Assembly (NCBI GenBank): GCA_033239125.1
Contig: BSWB01000005.1
Span: forward strand, 140,736,494-140,800,493
Reading direction: 5' to 3'
Length of the DNA: 64,000 bases
DNA from: Fagopyrum homotropicum
Lineage: Eukaryota; Streptophyta; Magnoliopsida; Caryophyllales; Polygonaceae
The notes below the pieces were generated by a model. That model saw nothing but the letters and a program-made list of their open reading frames with translations. It was not told the origin of the DNA and ran no database searches. The translations under genes and the position numbers were made by a program. This document shows, piece by piece, positions 1 through 11,639 of the stretch; the stretch's first letter is position 1; every line of letters starts with the position of its first letter.

Positions 1-640
1 AATCCGAAAACTCAAACGGAATTGAAATCGGATTACAAACGAAGAGTAGATCTGAATTTGAAGGTTGAGAGAAATCAGAGCTTTTACGAGGAAACGTGAG
101 GAAATGAATTAATAAATGAATTTCCGCTATTTATAGCGAAGCCGATAATTATCCTTTAGCAAAGTCGATAATTATCCGTTTATCGATCCGAAGGCGGTTT
201 GAGCCCCTTCTCCAATCTTCTCGAAATTGGAATAATAAATCTGACATTTTGTGTGGATAATTATTCCGCAACTTTCTCGAAAAACGCGTATTCCTAAGCC
301 GTCTTTCTTAGCCGCTAAGAAACGAAATAGCGACTATTTTGGCCATTTTGCCTTTCCATGTTATTTCATATCTAGAACTTATCCGATGTCCTGATCATTT
401 CTTTCAACTACAATTTTATTAATTGAAGCTCCCAAATGCTCCAAATAATACCAGAGGGTAAAAATTATTCCCCGGAGGAAAACGTAAAATTTTCCCCATA
501 CGTCCAAATTTACGCCAAAATCATAATGGTGAAATTCATACTCGTCATCTACACACTATTCGCAATTTATGGGTCAATTGATATCGATGATTAACTTAAT
601 CACCCTTAATCATCCTTTATTAGGATTCAAAAATCCTAGC
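1..640 (-). other. Possible LTR-retrotransposon remnant
   Basis: No gene is visible. Read on the minus strand, a TATA-like CTATAAATAG (about 129-138) is followed by a leader-like stretch. On the same strand, purine/pyrimidine-biased sequence at 420-500 precedes it. This resembles the promoter part of an LTR. No second LTR, primer-binding site or target duplication can be seen because the window starts here, so the call is tentative. Confidence 0.25.
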
Positions 641-643
641 TTT

Positions 644-644
<1 letters not shown>

Positions 645-707
<63 letters not shown>

Positions 708-736
708 CACATATACATATGTATGTATATACACAT

Positions 737-826
<90 letters not shown>
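645..826. repeat. TA-rich dinucleotide microsatellite
   Basis: Almost pure alternating TA, with a short TACATA/TATGTA interruption around 702-750. Open frames through it encode only Tyr-Ile or Ile-Tyr repeats and are artefacts. The right end abuts a small TIR element. Confidence 0.95.
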
Positions 827-827
<1 letters not shown>

Positions 828-832
<5 letters not shown>

Positions 833-1049
833 ACACCCCTAACGTGAGAACAATCATACACCGTTGGATGGTGAGTATTAAGGGTTGAGATTTCGAGTAG
901 ATATCATAATTAATAATAACTACGAATAATAATAATTAGGAATCCAATAATAACTACGAATAATACATTAAACGATATGACACCTTCGTAACAAAACTAA
1001 TAATAATTACGAATCTGTTATCATGTTTTCACGTTAAGGGGTGTTCTCA
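828..1049. mobile_element. Small MITE, about 220 bp
   Basis: The left end reads TGAGAACACCCCTAACGTGA. The right end, about 25 bases, is its near-perfect reverse complement. Flanking TA dinucleotides could be the target duplication. The interior is AT-rich and non-coding. The superfamily is not assigned: a TA target would fit Tc1/mariner, but the terminus is not the usual Stowaway sequence. Confidence 0.7.
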
Positions 1050-2739
1050 TAGGATCTATACTCTACATATATATATATATATACATATATATCTATATCT
1101 ATACTATACTAAAAGGGAGACTATCCCGAATGAATAGTCGGTTTCCAAATATACCCTTTCAATATTTTTTTCTTTCTTTATTTTAACCGTTTGATCCATC
1201 TACTTCAACGTGTCGTTTTTTCCTAGGAATGTCAACAAGTGTCGTTTTTCCTTCGTCTTCACCGCTTCGATGGCCTTCCTTTGTCTTCACCGCTTTCGAT
1301 GGCCGCTTCTTACCTTTCTTTTGCTTGATGGATGCTTCTTCATCCGTGAGCTCCAACCGTTCCTCTCCCTTTCTCTCTTCTTCGTTCTTCTCTTTTGTGC
1401 CTTGCTCAACCCAGCAGAGTCTGTCTTCACATGCGCCGCTAGATTCATCATTCGCCAGGTTCGGTTTTCTTCTCCTCTTCGTCTGTCTGGAATGCACCTT
1501 GAAAATTCTGTGCTGAATTTCTGCATTGTTGAACTGTTTAATGCTTCCATCTCTTTGCCCCTCTTAAGATTCTCTAATTTTGCAGATTCTCTCCTCTTTC
1601 TGCCCTCAATCTTCTTTAATGTTTTTCATGTTTCAAGCATAGCCCTAATTTTGTAATTTGAGTTTGAATTGAGACCAACTTTAATTTGAGATGTAGAATC
1701 TAATTTGCTTTAATTTGGGATCTACTCTAGCTTTATTTTTTAGTTTTCTGTGCGCAATCGCCCTTCTCATCCTCTGTCAACCTTCGCTCGTCTGAGCTCG
1801 CAGAAGTTGTTGTTGTCAAAACTCCGGTGAGCTCGACCTCTTGTCAAAATCCTTAAGCGGCACCGATTTACGGAAGTTCCTGGGTAACCTTTAATTTTTC
1901 AGCATCTTTAATATTAGGCTTACTCACTTTGTAAATCTCTCCGGCTTCTCCAGATTCTTGACCCGCAGATGTCGTCTTCTTCCACAGTTTTGGACAACAA
2001 AGGGCGATCGTCAACAATTTGGATCAGGTAAAATGTTCCCCAATCTTCAAAGCTCATCATCTCTTTCTTCAACTGAGTAATCAACTTCTTCTTTTTTTGG
2101 AAACTTAATTACCGTTTGCTTATGCCCAACTACTCGGGTTTCGTCTTCCAAGCACATCCTGGATTTCTTGGGATGGTACCTGGACTTGTTGTTGGTGCAT
2201 CTGGTGGTGTGACTTTGCCTGGAATTGGTACATAATGCAAGCCCTATCGCAATCGAGTGAGGTTTCATTTGGTATTGATCCTCTTTTTTGACATGTATAA
2301 GTGCATATATCCCTACAGTAGGTATTCACTATGTTTGGCATGAACTTTAACATTTTAGGGAGCTTTTTTCTCTTCCCCTGAAAAAAATACACATTTTTGA
2401 GTTGAAGTTACTAAAAATATTATAGCTCATTTGAGTTTTTTTTGTCAAAACAAGCTTAATTTTCTTTTGTGTACTCTGGTATGAGCCATATTCACAATTG
2501 ATTTTACGTTTGTTCTTTGTATGCTACTTATGTATTTTCTTCGTAAAGAATTTCTTAAATCTGTTTTTGTAGGTTCAGATATTGAGAAAGATAATGATGC
2601 CTTGAAAAAAAACAATTCAAGTAAGCAATTTGAGCCCAACTCTTACTGCAGAACAATTGAAGCAATTGTTTGTTTGTTATGGCACAGTGTTTGAATGTAC
2701 CATCACTGATTCAAAACATTTTGCCTAAATTACATACTC

Positions 2740-2974
2740 GAAACCTGAGGAAGCAACTACTGCTCTATCATTGAATAATATGGACGTTCGTGGTCGGCCA
2801 TTGCATGTTGAGATGGCAAAGTCACTTCCTCAGAAATCAGCTGCCTCTTTGGCTTCTTCGTCACTTCCCCTCATGATGCAGCAAACAGTTGCAATGCAGC
2901 AAATGCAATATCAGCAAGCATTGTTGATATACATTGTGAATAAGTGGACAAAATCAATTTCTTTTTTCTTCTGA
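2740..2974 (+). pseudogene. Captured RRM splicing-factor fragment
   Basis: An open stretch reads like the last strand of an RNA-recognition motif (ATTALSLNNMDVRGRPLHVE) followed by a Gln/Met-rich linker (MMQQTVAMQQMQYQQA). That is typical of plant RRM RNA-binding or splicing proteins. The rest of the RRM is missing and the frame runs into intron-like sequence. It lies inside the Helitron, so it is best read as transduplicated exon material, not a working gene. The parent gene is not identified. Confidence 0.55.
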
Positions 2975-3499
2975 ACAATATTTTTAGAAATAATTAGTTG
3001 TTTGATTCATTTACATAATAAACAATTCAGTCTTTAAACCTTAAGGTTGTCTTACTAAACATGTGCAAGAAGCTCCCTTCTGATGCAGCTGTTAATCAAT
3101 TTCTTTCGTCCTCCTCATTCTTTCTTGATCTTACTTAATTGGAATTCACACATTAGGTTTTGTTTCATATTTTTAGAAATAGTTAGTTGTCTGATTCAGT
3201 TACATAATAAGTTGTTTCTTTTTTATTTCGAACAGTTTTAAGCACTAGGTTTCTGTTTGCTATTCTTTGAAAGAGATTGATTTCCTTAATTCTACAAAAT
3301 GGTTTGATTTAAAAATATTTGAGTGTACTATAATTTGTGTTAGCTTACATACTTTAATTTCTCCTCTATTGCAGAGTACCCTTCTTTGTCAGGGTTCAGA
3401 AACATCTACTCAAAATCATTCAAGATCTACCATTGTCTCCCTTCTGTGGTAATTTATATTTATATCATTTCTATTGGTCTTGTAATGTATTTTCCAGCT

Positions 3500-3663
3500 G
3501 AAAATGGCCTTGAAAATCTACCCATTATCATTTGATGAAGGGTATTCTCATTTGTTTGGTGATGAGAATATGATGGTTGGTGAAGATGGTAAATATGTTC
3601 ATCTTAATCTCGATGAAAGAAAAGGTTCAGATCTTCGTCTCACTTTCTGGGTTTCTTTTTTCT
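3500..3663 (+). pseudogene. Captured exon-like fragment, unrecognised
   Basis: An open frame starts just after a splice-like TTCCAG and reads MALKIYPLSFDEGYSHLFGD followed by an acidic and basic stretch. Composition is protein-like and better than neighbouring sequence, but I do not recognise the family. Another coding-like scrap (KKKKLITQLEKEIA then stop) lies near 3895-3940. Both are within the Helitron. Confidence 0.3.
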
Positions 3664-4803
3664 GTAATTTTTGCTGAAGTTTTTTTGGATTCATCTTTCT
3701 TGCAGGTTCTGGGTTCATGTCACATGGACTTGTATCTTCATGGATTCTTTAGTGCTTTCATTAAGCTGCCTATTGATTAACTACTGGTGTGGTTGTTGTC
3801 TTCTATGTAATTTTTTCTAATTTCATTGTAAATTTCATAATTATGCTTAATATTGATTAAGAAACAATTATCCATCCGCGAAGTCGACATAAGCAAAAAG
3901 AAGAAGTTGATCACTCAGTTGGAGAAAGAGATTGCTTAATCATGATTTTGATTTGGAGTGCTTGTTGTTAACTAAACGAATTGTGGATCGAGGACACCTT
4001 GTGCCCTGAGGTGTCAAGAGTTGTTTGATTCGATCTCCCACTCTATGATTTTATGTACCTTAGGCCAAGGAAATTTGGGAGGGAGCTGACTCCTTTATGC
4101 AAGTCATGCATTTCCTTCCATGTATGACTGATACCCTGATATTTGTAGATCCATTAAACCTTTGGTATGGATTATGTGGACCTACAAAAACATAGCATTG
4201 TGTGATGATTGTGCCCTAACGTTCTAGTGGTAAGAGATGGTTTTCTTAAGCTAATGGAGAACTATTGTAAAAAAGAACGGATACGCCGCAAGACACGAGT
4301 TTGCACACATCCCATATGGCTTCCCCCTCTTGGATAGTGCATAAGATTAACGTTGATGCAACAACGATTGGAAATAATTTTCTCTTAATGTATTACATTT
4401 ATGACTTTCCACTCTTGGATAGTGCATAAGATTAACGTTGATGCAACGACGATTGGAAATAATTTTCTTTGTATTACATTTCTTTAGCTTACAACAAAGT
4501 CATGCTTCTACAAGTTTTTTTTTCCAGTTTTGTACAAGTTTTTTTTTTGAGTTTTATACAATTTTTTTTCAAGCTCATGTAATATTCACCAATGTAATAT
4601 TCTCATAAGGTGAAACGAAATCAACTTGTATAACTATTCACTTATATTTTATCCTTGTATTTATTTTATTTTATTTAATTTTTCTTCAACTCTTTTTATT
4701 GATACCGACTTATTACGAAATGATTGATTTCCAATTTCATCTACTACGTGCAATTTTTTATTTAATCTACTGCGCGCGTGCGAAGCACGCGCGTCTTGAC
4801 TAG

Positions 4804-5384
4804 TATATATATATACACGACTCTTGGCTCTTGCAAATGTAGCAACTCACTTACCAAACAATTCTCAAAACAATTCTCTAGTTTGTAGAATGTATTCTCT
4901 CAATTGGCCGATTTGAAGATATTGAAGGAAGTTCTTGGTGTTATTGCTATTTTTCTTTTTTGGATCTTATTTTAATATTGCTTCGATCATAACTTTGGAT
5001 TGGTCAATCCGATTGCTTCCATTATTTTTCCTACATTTCTTATTTATAGTCTAGTTTGTCACAATGCTATTCATTTATGTTGTTTGTGTTATTGGATTTT
5101 CGGCCATGTGTAATTAGTCCTCTTGTTGGAGTTTGAGGTGAAAACTCCAAATCAGGCTAGGTTAAGTATGTCATATGTTATGTTTATAATTTGATAGAAA
5201 ATCAAATGCATGATTATTAGCATATAGGAGTTCTTAAATAAAATTTATCTATGTTGAACTTATTTTGAATGTCGGATGCTAGACTAGAAATAGTCTAAAT
5301 TTCACATAGCACATTGTTTATTTCAAGTATAAAGGAGATTTATAATTTTAATCACCTAGATGAGACCGATAAGTAAATTGTAGG
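4804..5384. other. Intergenic, no feature seen
   Basis: AT-rich sequence between the Helitron 3' end and the LINE fragment. I see no coding pattern or clear repeat border beyond a short TA run at 4803-4815. Confidence 0.6.
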
Positions 5385-6390
5385 TTGTTGTGCAATGTTT
5401 GGTGCCTATATTACTTTCGGCATATTGCGGAATCACCAATGTGCCTAGCTTGTCCAAACGATGAGGAATCGATTCTTCATCTATTCCGGGACTGTCCCTA
5501 CGCAAAGAATATTTGGATTCGTTTGGTCCCCACCAACCTCCAGACGGCTTTTTTTGAGTTGGATTGGGATGCTTGGCTTTTCAAGAACGTAAGCATGGGA
5601 AGGGTCCCGAATAAGAAAATCATCTGGAATGAATTATTCGGAATCACGGTTTGGTGGATATGGAGATGGAGGAACGCTAGAACGTTCAATGAAGGCCGAA
5701 TTCCGGAAGACAAAGTGAGTTTCATTGAGAAGGCCTATAGAGAAGCGACTGAGGCATGGAGTAGAGGTAACATTACTCAACTACAGATGAAGCAAGAAAG
5801 ACTAGTCCACTGGAGTAAACCGGATGTGGGATGGGTAACGATGAACTCATATGGGGCCTTGAGGGGGGACCCGGGAAGAACAACTGCTAGAGTTGTGGTT
5901 AGAAATGAGTTTGGGGATTGGGTGCAAGGTAGGGCAATCAACCTTGGTACTGCAACTGTCCCGGAGGCAGAATTATGGGGGGTTATCCATGGTATGGAGC
6001 TTGCATGGGAGTTGGGCTTCCGGAAAGTGAAGATCGAGGTGGACTCCCTCCTGGTAGTTGGGATGATTAATAATGGGGTTAATCATGCCCATCCCCTCTC
6101 TAGCCTGGTTATCCGATGCCGAGGCTTTTTTACTCGAGATTGGCGACTTATCCTAGAGCATGTCTATAGGGAAGGTAATAGGGTCGCATATGTGATTGCT
6201 AACTATGCCTTTACACTTGATCTCGGTGTGCACCGACTGTTAGAAGTGCCGCTGTGTGTTAGGAACATTCTTTTGGACGACTTGAGAGGTGTGTCTCTCC
6301 CTCATTTTTCTCGTTCATGATTGTTTTCTTTTAATAAAAGCGCTTAGGCGCGGGAAGCTTCAACTCTTTTTCCAACCAAAAAAAAAATAA
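5385..6390 (+). mobile_element. 5'-truncated LINE, 3' end of ORF2
   Basis: A single open frame (about 5385-6320) matches the C-terminal layout of plant non-LTR retrotransposon ORF2. First comes a reverse-transcriptase zinc-binding segment (MCLACPNDEESILHLFRDC..A..IW), then a Trp-rich linker, then an RNase H-like domain (VVRNEFGDWVQG, PEAELWGVIHGMELAWELG, KIEVDSLLVV, VYREGNRVAY). The first RNase H Asp position is altered (VTMNSYGALRGDPG where NxDGA is usual), suggesting inactivity. The catalytic RT is absent, and a poly(A)-like run at about 6377-6390 marks the 3' end. This is the usual result of truncated target-primed insertion. Confidence 0.85.
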
Positions 6391-6767
6391 AATACTTACT
6401 TTCTCTCATCGTAATGTGTCCAATGCCGAATGAGGGATATACTTGTTTTGAGACCACCGTAATGCAGTGCATTAGTCCCAATCACGATTCACGACCCAAG
6501 GAAAAATAAGAGAAAGTGCGGTAAGTTGCTATTAAAAAAAGCAAAGGCTAAACTACTACCACCATCACCACCAACGCCCAACGGGCCCCACTCACCAACC
6601 CCCGCTGGTTCCTCCGTCGCTCGACGCCAACATATACCCACCGCCTAACACAGAAGCGAGATAAATAAAAAAGGAAAAAAGAAAATACGATTCTATAAAA
6701 CAATCCCTCTATAACCCTACTACGGAGTACTTCCTAGGAGAGAGAATAGACAGGTTTTTGGTTTCAA
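6391..6767 (+). promoter_or_regulatory. Promoter and 5' leader of the H-protein gene
   Basis: A TATA-like TTCTATAAAA lies at about 6691-6700, some 70 bp upstream of the chosen ATG. That leaves a leader of roughly 40 bases. An AACCCTA-type element follows at about 6713-6719. The LINE tail ends only about 300 bp upstream, so the available proximal promoter is short. Confidence 0.5.
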
Positions 6768-8705
6768 ATGGCTGCAAGTCTGTGGGCTTCCAAGGCCGCT
6801 TCCTATCTCAGGATCTCCGTCTTCCACAGAGGCTTTGCTACCGGTAATCACAGTCTCTCATTTTCCTTGTTCTCTTTCCGTTGTGCTTTGTTTTTGTAAA
6901 TTGTATGTGTAGAATAGATCATGCAGATCTTGTTAAGCCGATAGCTTCAACAATGAAGCGAGATCATAATTTCGATATTTCCCATTGTTGTTGTTTGGTT
7001 TTTGCGCATCCATGGATCTTATTTATTTATTTATTTTATCTAGAGTGCTCTCGCTTTGGGAATGTTGTTTCCATTTTGTGTTGATAAGATCGTATATTGT
7101 AGTTGTGCTCGATCGGATTTCAAACTTTCCACAATGATTGGAAGTTTCATTTTATAAATGCCGATCGTGTAACTGTATTCCAAATTGAAGCCATTTCACT
7201 AGCTCGGTTTTGAGTTCACCAACCTTGAGTTCATATTTGATTAATTTGAATAACGTCTGTTGAATAATAAAGTCTCTGATTTTTCTTATGTCGAAATTTC
7301 CTCTGAAGTCATCTGTTTAAAGTTATATGTGTGGATTTCGCCCGTGCTGGTATAGAATGATATTGTTAGCTTAGATCTTATTATTTATTTATTTATTTTA
7401 TCTAGAGTGCTCTCGCTTTGGGAATGTTGTTTCCATTTTGTGTTGGTAAGATCGTATATTGTAGTTGTGCTCGATCGGATTTCAAACTTTCCACGATGAT
7501 TGGAAGTTTCATTTTATAAATGCCGATCGTGTAACTGTATTCCAAATTGAAGCCATTTCACTAGCTCGGTTTTGAATTCACCAACCTTGAATTCACATTT
7601 GATTAATTTGAGTAACGTCTGTTGAATAATAAAGTCTCTGATTTTTCTTATGTCGAAATTTCCTCTGAAGTCATCTGTTTAAAGTTATATATGTGGATTT
7701 CGCCCGTGCTGGTATAGAATGATATTGTTAGCTTAGATCTTATTATTATTATCTGCACTTGTTTTGGTGAGGTCCCCATGTAAAAGAGTTAGGATGGTTG
7801 CTTACTTTAGATGAATAAACTCTTCAGGAAATATTCAGTTTACTCATTGAAGTAGCTATCAGAACAGATTGGGATGAAGAACATCTGGACCTAATTACAA
7901 TTTGACATTTTGTGGATATCTGATCTGTGAATATTCGTCAAGCATGTGCTCTTGATTTCATTTGCAGTTATAAGAGATTTGAAATATGCCGACTCGCATG
8001 AATGGGTGAAAGTTGACGGGAATTCAGCAACTATAGGCATTACAGACCATGCCCAAGACCATTTAGGGGATGTGGTCTATGTTGAACTACCTGAAGTAGG
8101 GGCTTCTGTTACACAGGGTAACGGTTTTGGTGCAGTTGAAAGTGTTAAGGCTACTAGTGATGTGAATTCGCCTGTTTCCGGGAAGGTGGTGGAAGTAAAC
8201 GAAGAGCTCAGTAACTCTCCAGGATTGGTAAGTTAACTACTCTATGGTTATAGTCAATAATTTAGACAGATTAATAACCACTTCTTGTTAAGCTGTAAAC
8301 TTTGGTTGATTGAACGTTCTTAGAACTGTTTTATAACCAAAGTCTCAAATCTCAATGGAGATTGTTTGCTGATACACTTAGTTGGCTGGCTGGCATTGAA
8401 TAACACTTGACCTTGTCCATATGGTTTTCCTGCTTCTTACCCTTCCATCTATTGATTCATTTGGGATCCTATTCCAACAATGTCTTGATACTGATTCTTG
8501 ATATCTTGACATGGATATGGAAGGGGCCTTGAGCCATTGACAGTTTGTGGAGCTGACTGCATCTTATTTCTTGTTGTAGGTTAATGGGAGCCCGTATGAG
8601 AACGGGTGGATCATAAAGGTGGAATTGAGTGATGCCGGCGAGCTCAACAACCTAATGGACGCTGACAAATACACCAAATTCTGTGAAGAGGAAGATTCAC
8701 ACTAA
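6768..8705 (+). CDS. GDCH: Glycine decarboxylase complex H protein, mitochondrial
   Basis: Lipoyl carrier of the mitochondrial glycine cleavage system. It shuttles the aminomethyl group between the P, T and L proteins in photorespiration and one-carbon metabolism. Exons: 6768-6843, 7968-8227, 8580-8705; GT-AG introns with continuous phase give 153 residues, normal for the family. The N-terminal 25 residues (MAASLWASKAASYLRISVFH..) are Ser/Ala/Arg-rich and lack acidic residues, as in a mitochondrial presequence. The mature part starts near LKYADSHEWV. The lipoylation motif GAVESVKATSDVNSPVSG is intact; its Lys is the attachment site. The C-terminus WIIKVELSDAGELNNLMDAD is typical. Intron 1 (1.1 kb) contains a tandem duplication but the splice sites are intact. 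I expect a functional gene. Confidence 0.95.
7013..7738 (+). repeat. 362-bp tandem duplication in intron 1 of the H-protein gene
   Basis: Two head-to-tail copies (about 7013-7374 and 7375-7738) begin at a TTATTTATTTAT run and differ at only a few positions, for example GATAAG versus GGTAAG. High identity implies a recent duplication. The exons are unaffected. Confidence 0.9.
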
Positions 8706-9520
8706 TTCGATTGCCATACACTTGCAGACGTGTAGAAACCCTGTCGCGAAGAAACTCGTCAATGTAGATGATGTACCATGGAAACTGGGATGCAAATGGG
8801 TATCTCATTTCTGTTTCACTTGGCCTCAAGTATGTAACGTTGGACGTTTTGTTTTCTCCCCTTCCCTACACCATGTATGCTGCACTGCTGCTGCCTCCAA
8901 GGATCTGTTTTTCTCATCCAAATTTGGAATTTTCTGTGCGCTATTGAATAATTTTTTCCCGTAGCTAAGAAAAAAAATGGATTTACTACATTCCCCTTTT
9001 TAAAATAATTTTTTTTATTTACTTTTTTACTTTTAAGATCTAAAAATATAAAATCAAAGAAACATATTTTATCAAGTTCATGTGAATTTATTTTTCATAG
9101 AACTTTTGCATTTCCCACATTAACTAAGCTGGAGATTGTCCATCAAAAGTTAATCAAATCACTTGGACTCGACAACCGATAACCGGATTGTTTGAGAGAG
9201 CATATGTTTTAATATCTTATAGAAATTATCTAAATTCTAATGTACTAGATTACAACCCCTCTAGACATGTTTACATGAGTATTGGTGTAAAATTAATTTA
9301 AAATTATTTCAAATTACGCTGAAAAACAAAGCATACTCATATAACATCATAAGTTATATTTATATATTGGCAATTTTGGTAACTAGGCCTTTTTGAAAAA
9401 CTAGGGTACTAACTAAGTTTTTTTAATGTTTCAATGAAGTAAATATACCCCAACCATCAAGAGGTACATTTACTAAACACAAAACTAGAAAAAGCCTAGT
9501 ACACCAAATTGTTTCTTTAT
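8706..9520. other. 3' UTR then AT-rich intergenic DNA
   Basis: About 250 bp after the H-protein stop is probably 3' UTR; the open frame through it is non-conserved in appearance. Beyond about 8960 the sequence is AT-rich with no gene seen. GGCAATTTTGGTAACTAGGCC near 9368 resembles sequence near 11494, suggesting dispersed repeat copies. Confidence 0.5.
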
Positions 9521-9598
9521 TTTATATATTGTAAAAAATGCCATAAGTTAATTAATATATGACCAATTCAAACAAGGCACAAGCTAAAACAAATAAAT
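9520..9598 (+). repeat. Dispersed repeat, copy 1 of 2
   Basis: ATATTGTAAAAAATGCC followed by AAGTTAATTAATATATGACC recurs nearly identically at about 11228-11300. The two copies bracket the 9.6-11.2 kb block that contains the Helitron end and a degraded gene-like region. They may be direct terminal repeats of a composite insertion or scattered copies of one repeat. Confidence 0.55.
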
Positions 9599-9599
9599 T

Positions 9600-9956
9600 T
9601 TTTTAAAAATTTAATTTTAAATTTTATATTTCAAATTTTGTTTTCTAACAAGATTTTACACATTTTTTAAATTTAAAACTAAATCAAATCTTGCTTATTA
9701 AGCTTTATCAAGTAAAAGTGATAATATATTAAATTACAAATATAATACTCTAACAATAATCTTTGTAATAGACTCTCTTTTATCTTTTATTTATTAAAAA
9801 ATTATAATTTAATCTTCACATATGTTAGTCATATTAGTTAATAAAAAATAATTTTTTAATAGATTAATATCCAATATATGATATATAAAAGTCAAAATAT
9901 TAACTTTTTTATTTAAACAAAACCCACACCCGCACAAGGTGCGGGCACTAAACTAG
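9600..9956 (+). mobile_element. Helitron 3' end
   Basis: Hairpin CCCGCAC-AAG-GTGCGGG followed by CACTAAACTAG and a host T is a Helitron 3' terminus. It is the same family as the minus-strand element at 50017-50588, which ends with the same hairpin and shares the flanking AT-rich block. I could not find the matching TC 5' end upstream, so the left border shown is only where the similarity becomes visible. The copy may be truncated or overlapped by another repeat. Confidence 0.7.
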
Positions 9957-10398
9957 TTATTAGTATATGAATAATAAAGATAAAGTTTTAAATTAAGTTG
10001 ATAAATCAGATGATTCAGCAAAGATAGACAGTAAATAAGGATTTAAATTAAGCGGGTTAACGTAACAGTTGAGTATTTTAAGGTGATTTGAAGAATTATA
10101 ATAAAATTAATAGTTATATTTGGAAAATAGATCCAAACGTGAGATAAGGTGTAACCGTGTGAATACTGTTTAATATATTTTAAATCAATAAGAATATTTG
10201 TTGTAATATCGAACTTTAAAAAAAAAGTGCGTACAAATATATCTTATATTATCTTTAAAATTTTCCTATTCTAACTAGTTTTAACCGTTATAAAGTATAA
10301 ATACATAAGACAAACAGTACTTTGTAACATACGTAATTCATTAGTGATATCGAGTTTGCTCTGCGTCTGTCTGGTCTGATATTTTTTCTTTCTCTACG

Positions 10399-10950
10399 AT
10401 GGTTGTTGATGATCACAACGTTGCTCGGAAAGTAGTCACTTATGAACGTATAACAAGTTCATTCATTAGTGAAGGAACTAATGATTCAAAGACATATTTA
10501 ACATCTTCAGTTAATCAGGATTCAGAGAATGTTCCAGAAGATCTTTAAATTGTTTCTCAGTCGTTGCTTGAGATGGCAAATCAGAAGAAACCAAGTGAAG
10601 ATGTTGCTGCTGCTAATGTATTAGTTATGATATCAATCGCTATTCATGGAGTATAAAGAAGGAACTGAAAGAAAGTGATTTGAATTCTCAAAACATGCTT
10701 TTGATTAGCACGAAATTAGTTGAAGCTCATATACTTCCTTGGTTTGATCATTTGAAACAGGTAAAGATTCGGTCACAAAGTGGTCTCGAGGTTTTTGTGA
10801 AGGATCTTGACATAATGACACTAATGAAGTTTTTGAACTCATATTGAAGTTTTGGGTATCGAGCAAAAGCTACGTTTTCGTTGGAGGTTGGAGAAAAGAT
10901 TTTGTTAAGAGGAGAAATATGAACAAAAATGAAAAGATTGGTCTCTTTTG
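10399..10950 (+). pseudogene. Degraded gene-like region, unrecognised
   Basis: An ATG at 10399 opens a 50-codon frame (MVVDDHNVARKVVTYERITS...) ending at TAA near 10548. Further coding-like but interrupted stretches follow (SLLEMANQKKPSEDVAAANV around 10562-10625; KLVEAHILPWFDHLKQ before a GT at about 10760). Codon use looks protein-like but frames break. I do not recognise the family. It is probably a decayed gene copy. Confidence 0.3.
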
Positions 10951-11227
10951 GTCTTCAAAAGACGATGAGTTCGTCTTCTCCGTCCTTGAACGTGTTGCCA
11001 TTGCTTTGAATTGAAGGGCCTTGTGAAGTACTTTGACATTCGTCTATATAGAAAATATACTGCTGATTTACATTCTTGTACAAGAGTTATGCTTTTTTTT
11101 TTTTTTTCTCCAAGATTTAAAATGTATGACAGTTGGATGGAAACAGTCATGTGATGTATGCTGAAGAAGAAGCTGCGAGAACTCGACTATTAGTTGATGT
11201 TTAAGGCATTTTTTACAATATATAAAA

Positions 11228-11300
11228 TATATATTGTAAAAAATGCCTTAAGTTAATTAATATATGACCAATTCAAATAAGGCACAAACTAAAATAAATT
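11228..11300 (+). repeat. Dispersed repeat, copy 2 of 2
   Basis: Direct repeat of the sequence near 9525-9598 with a few substitutions (AAATGCCTTAAGTTAATTAA). Confidence 0.55.
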
Positions 11301-11639
11301 ATACATGTAAATAGTTACAACTTCCCCCCTCCCCCCTTCCCCTATATAAAAAAAAACTTATAAAAACATTAATTAAATCATCTAACAAGATAAACCAATT
11401 AAAAAATAATCGAAAAATACTCAAATGACCGAAAAACACTCAAAACGAAAGACACATTTGACACCATATGTTTAATGTGACTTAAATAATAAATGGCAAA
11501 ATTGGCAAACTAGCCTTTTAAGCAAATCAATTGAGAAAGAAGACTCATACTATTTGGGATTGATATTTTGACCCCCTATAAAATAGAATAGAGGAAATAG
11601 AGTACAAAAGAGGGCAAAGTTTGACAACCCATCGGATGT

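Larger units (their letters stand above)
1098..4803 (+). mobile_element. Non-autonomous Helitron carrying gene fragments
   Basis: The 5' end starts TCTATACTATACTAAAAG. The 3' end has a GC-rich hairpin (GCGCGTGC-GAA-GCACGCGC) about 7 bases before a terminal CTAG. The host bases are A before the 5' end and T after the 3' end, the rolling-circle hallmark, with no target duplication. No Rep/helicase is present, so it depends on another copy. The interior holds exon-like pieces with splice-like borders: a pyrimidine-rich leader around 1210-1660, a short ATG exon near 1969-2029, an RRM-protein piece at 2740-2930 and an unrecognised open stretch at 3500-3660. The ends are strong. The 5' end could instead be at 1092, where TCTATA also occurs. 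Confidence 0.8.

Noticed and set aside
569..861. Open frames of about 70-90 codons on both strands
   Set aside because: They are translations of the TA microsatellite (Tyr-Ile repeats).
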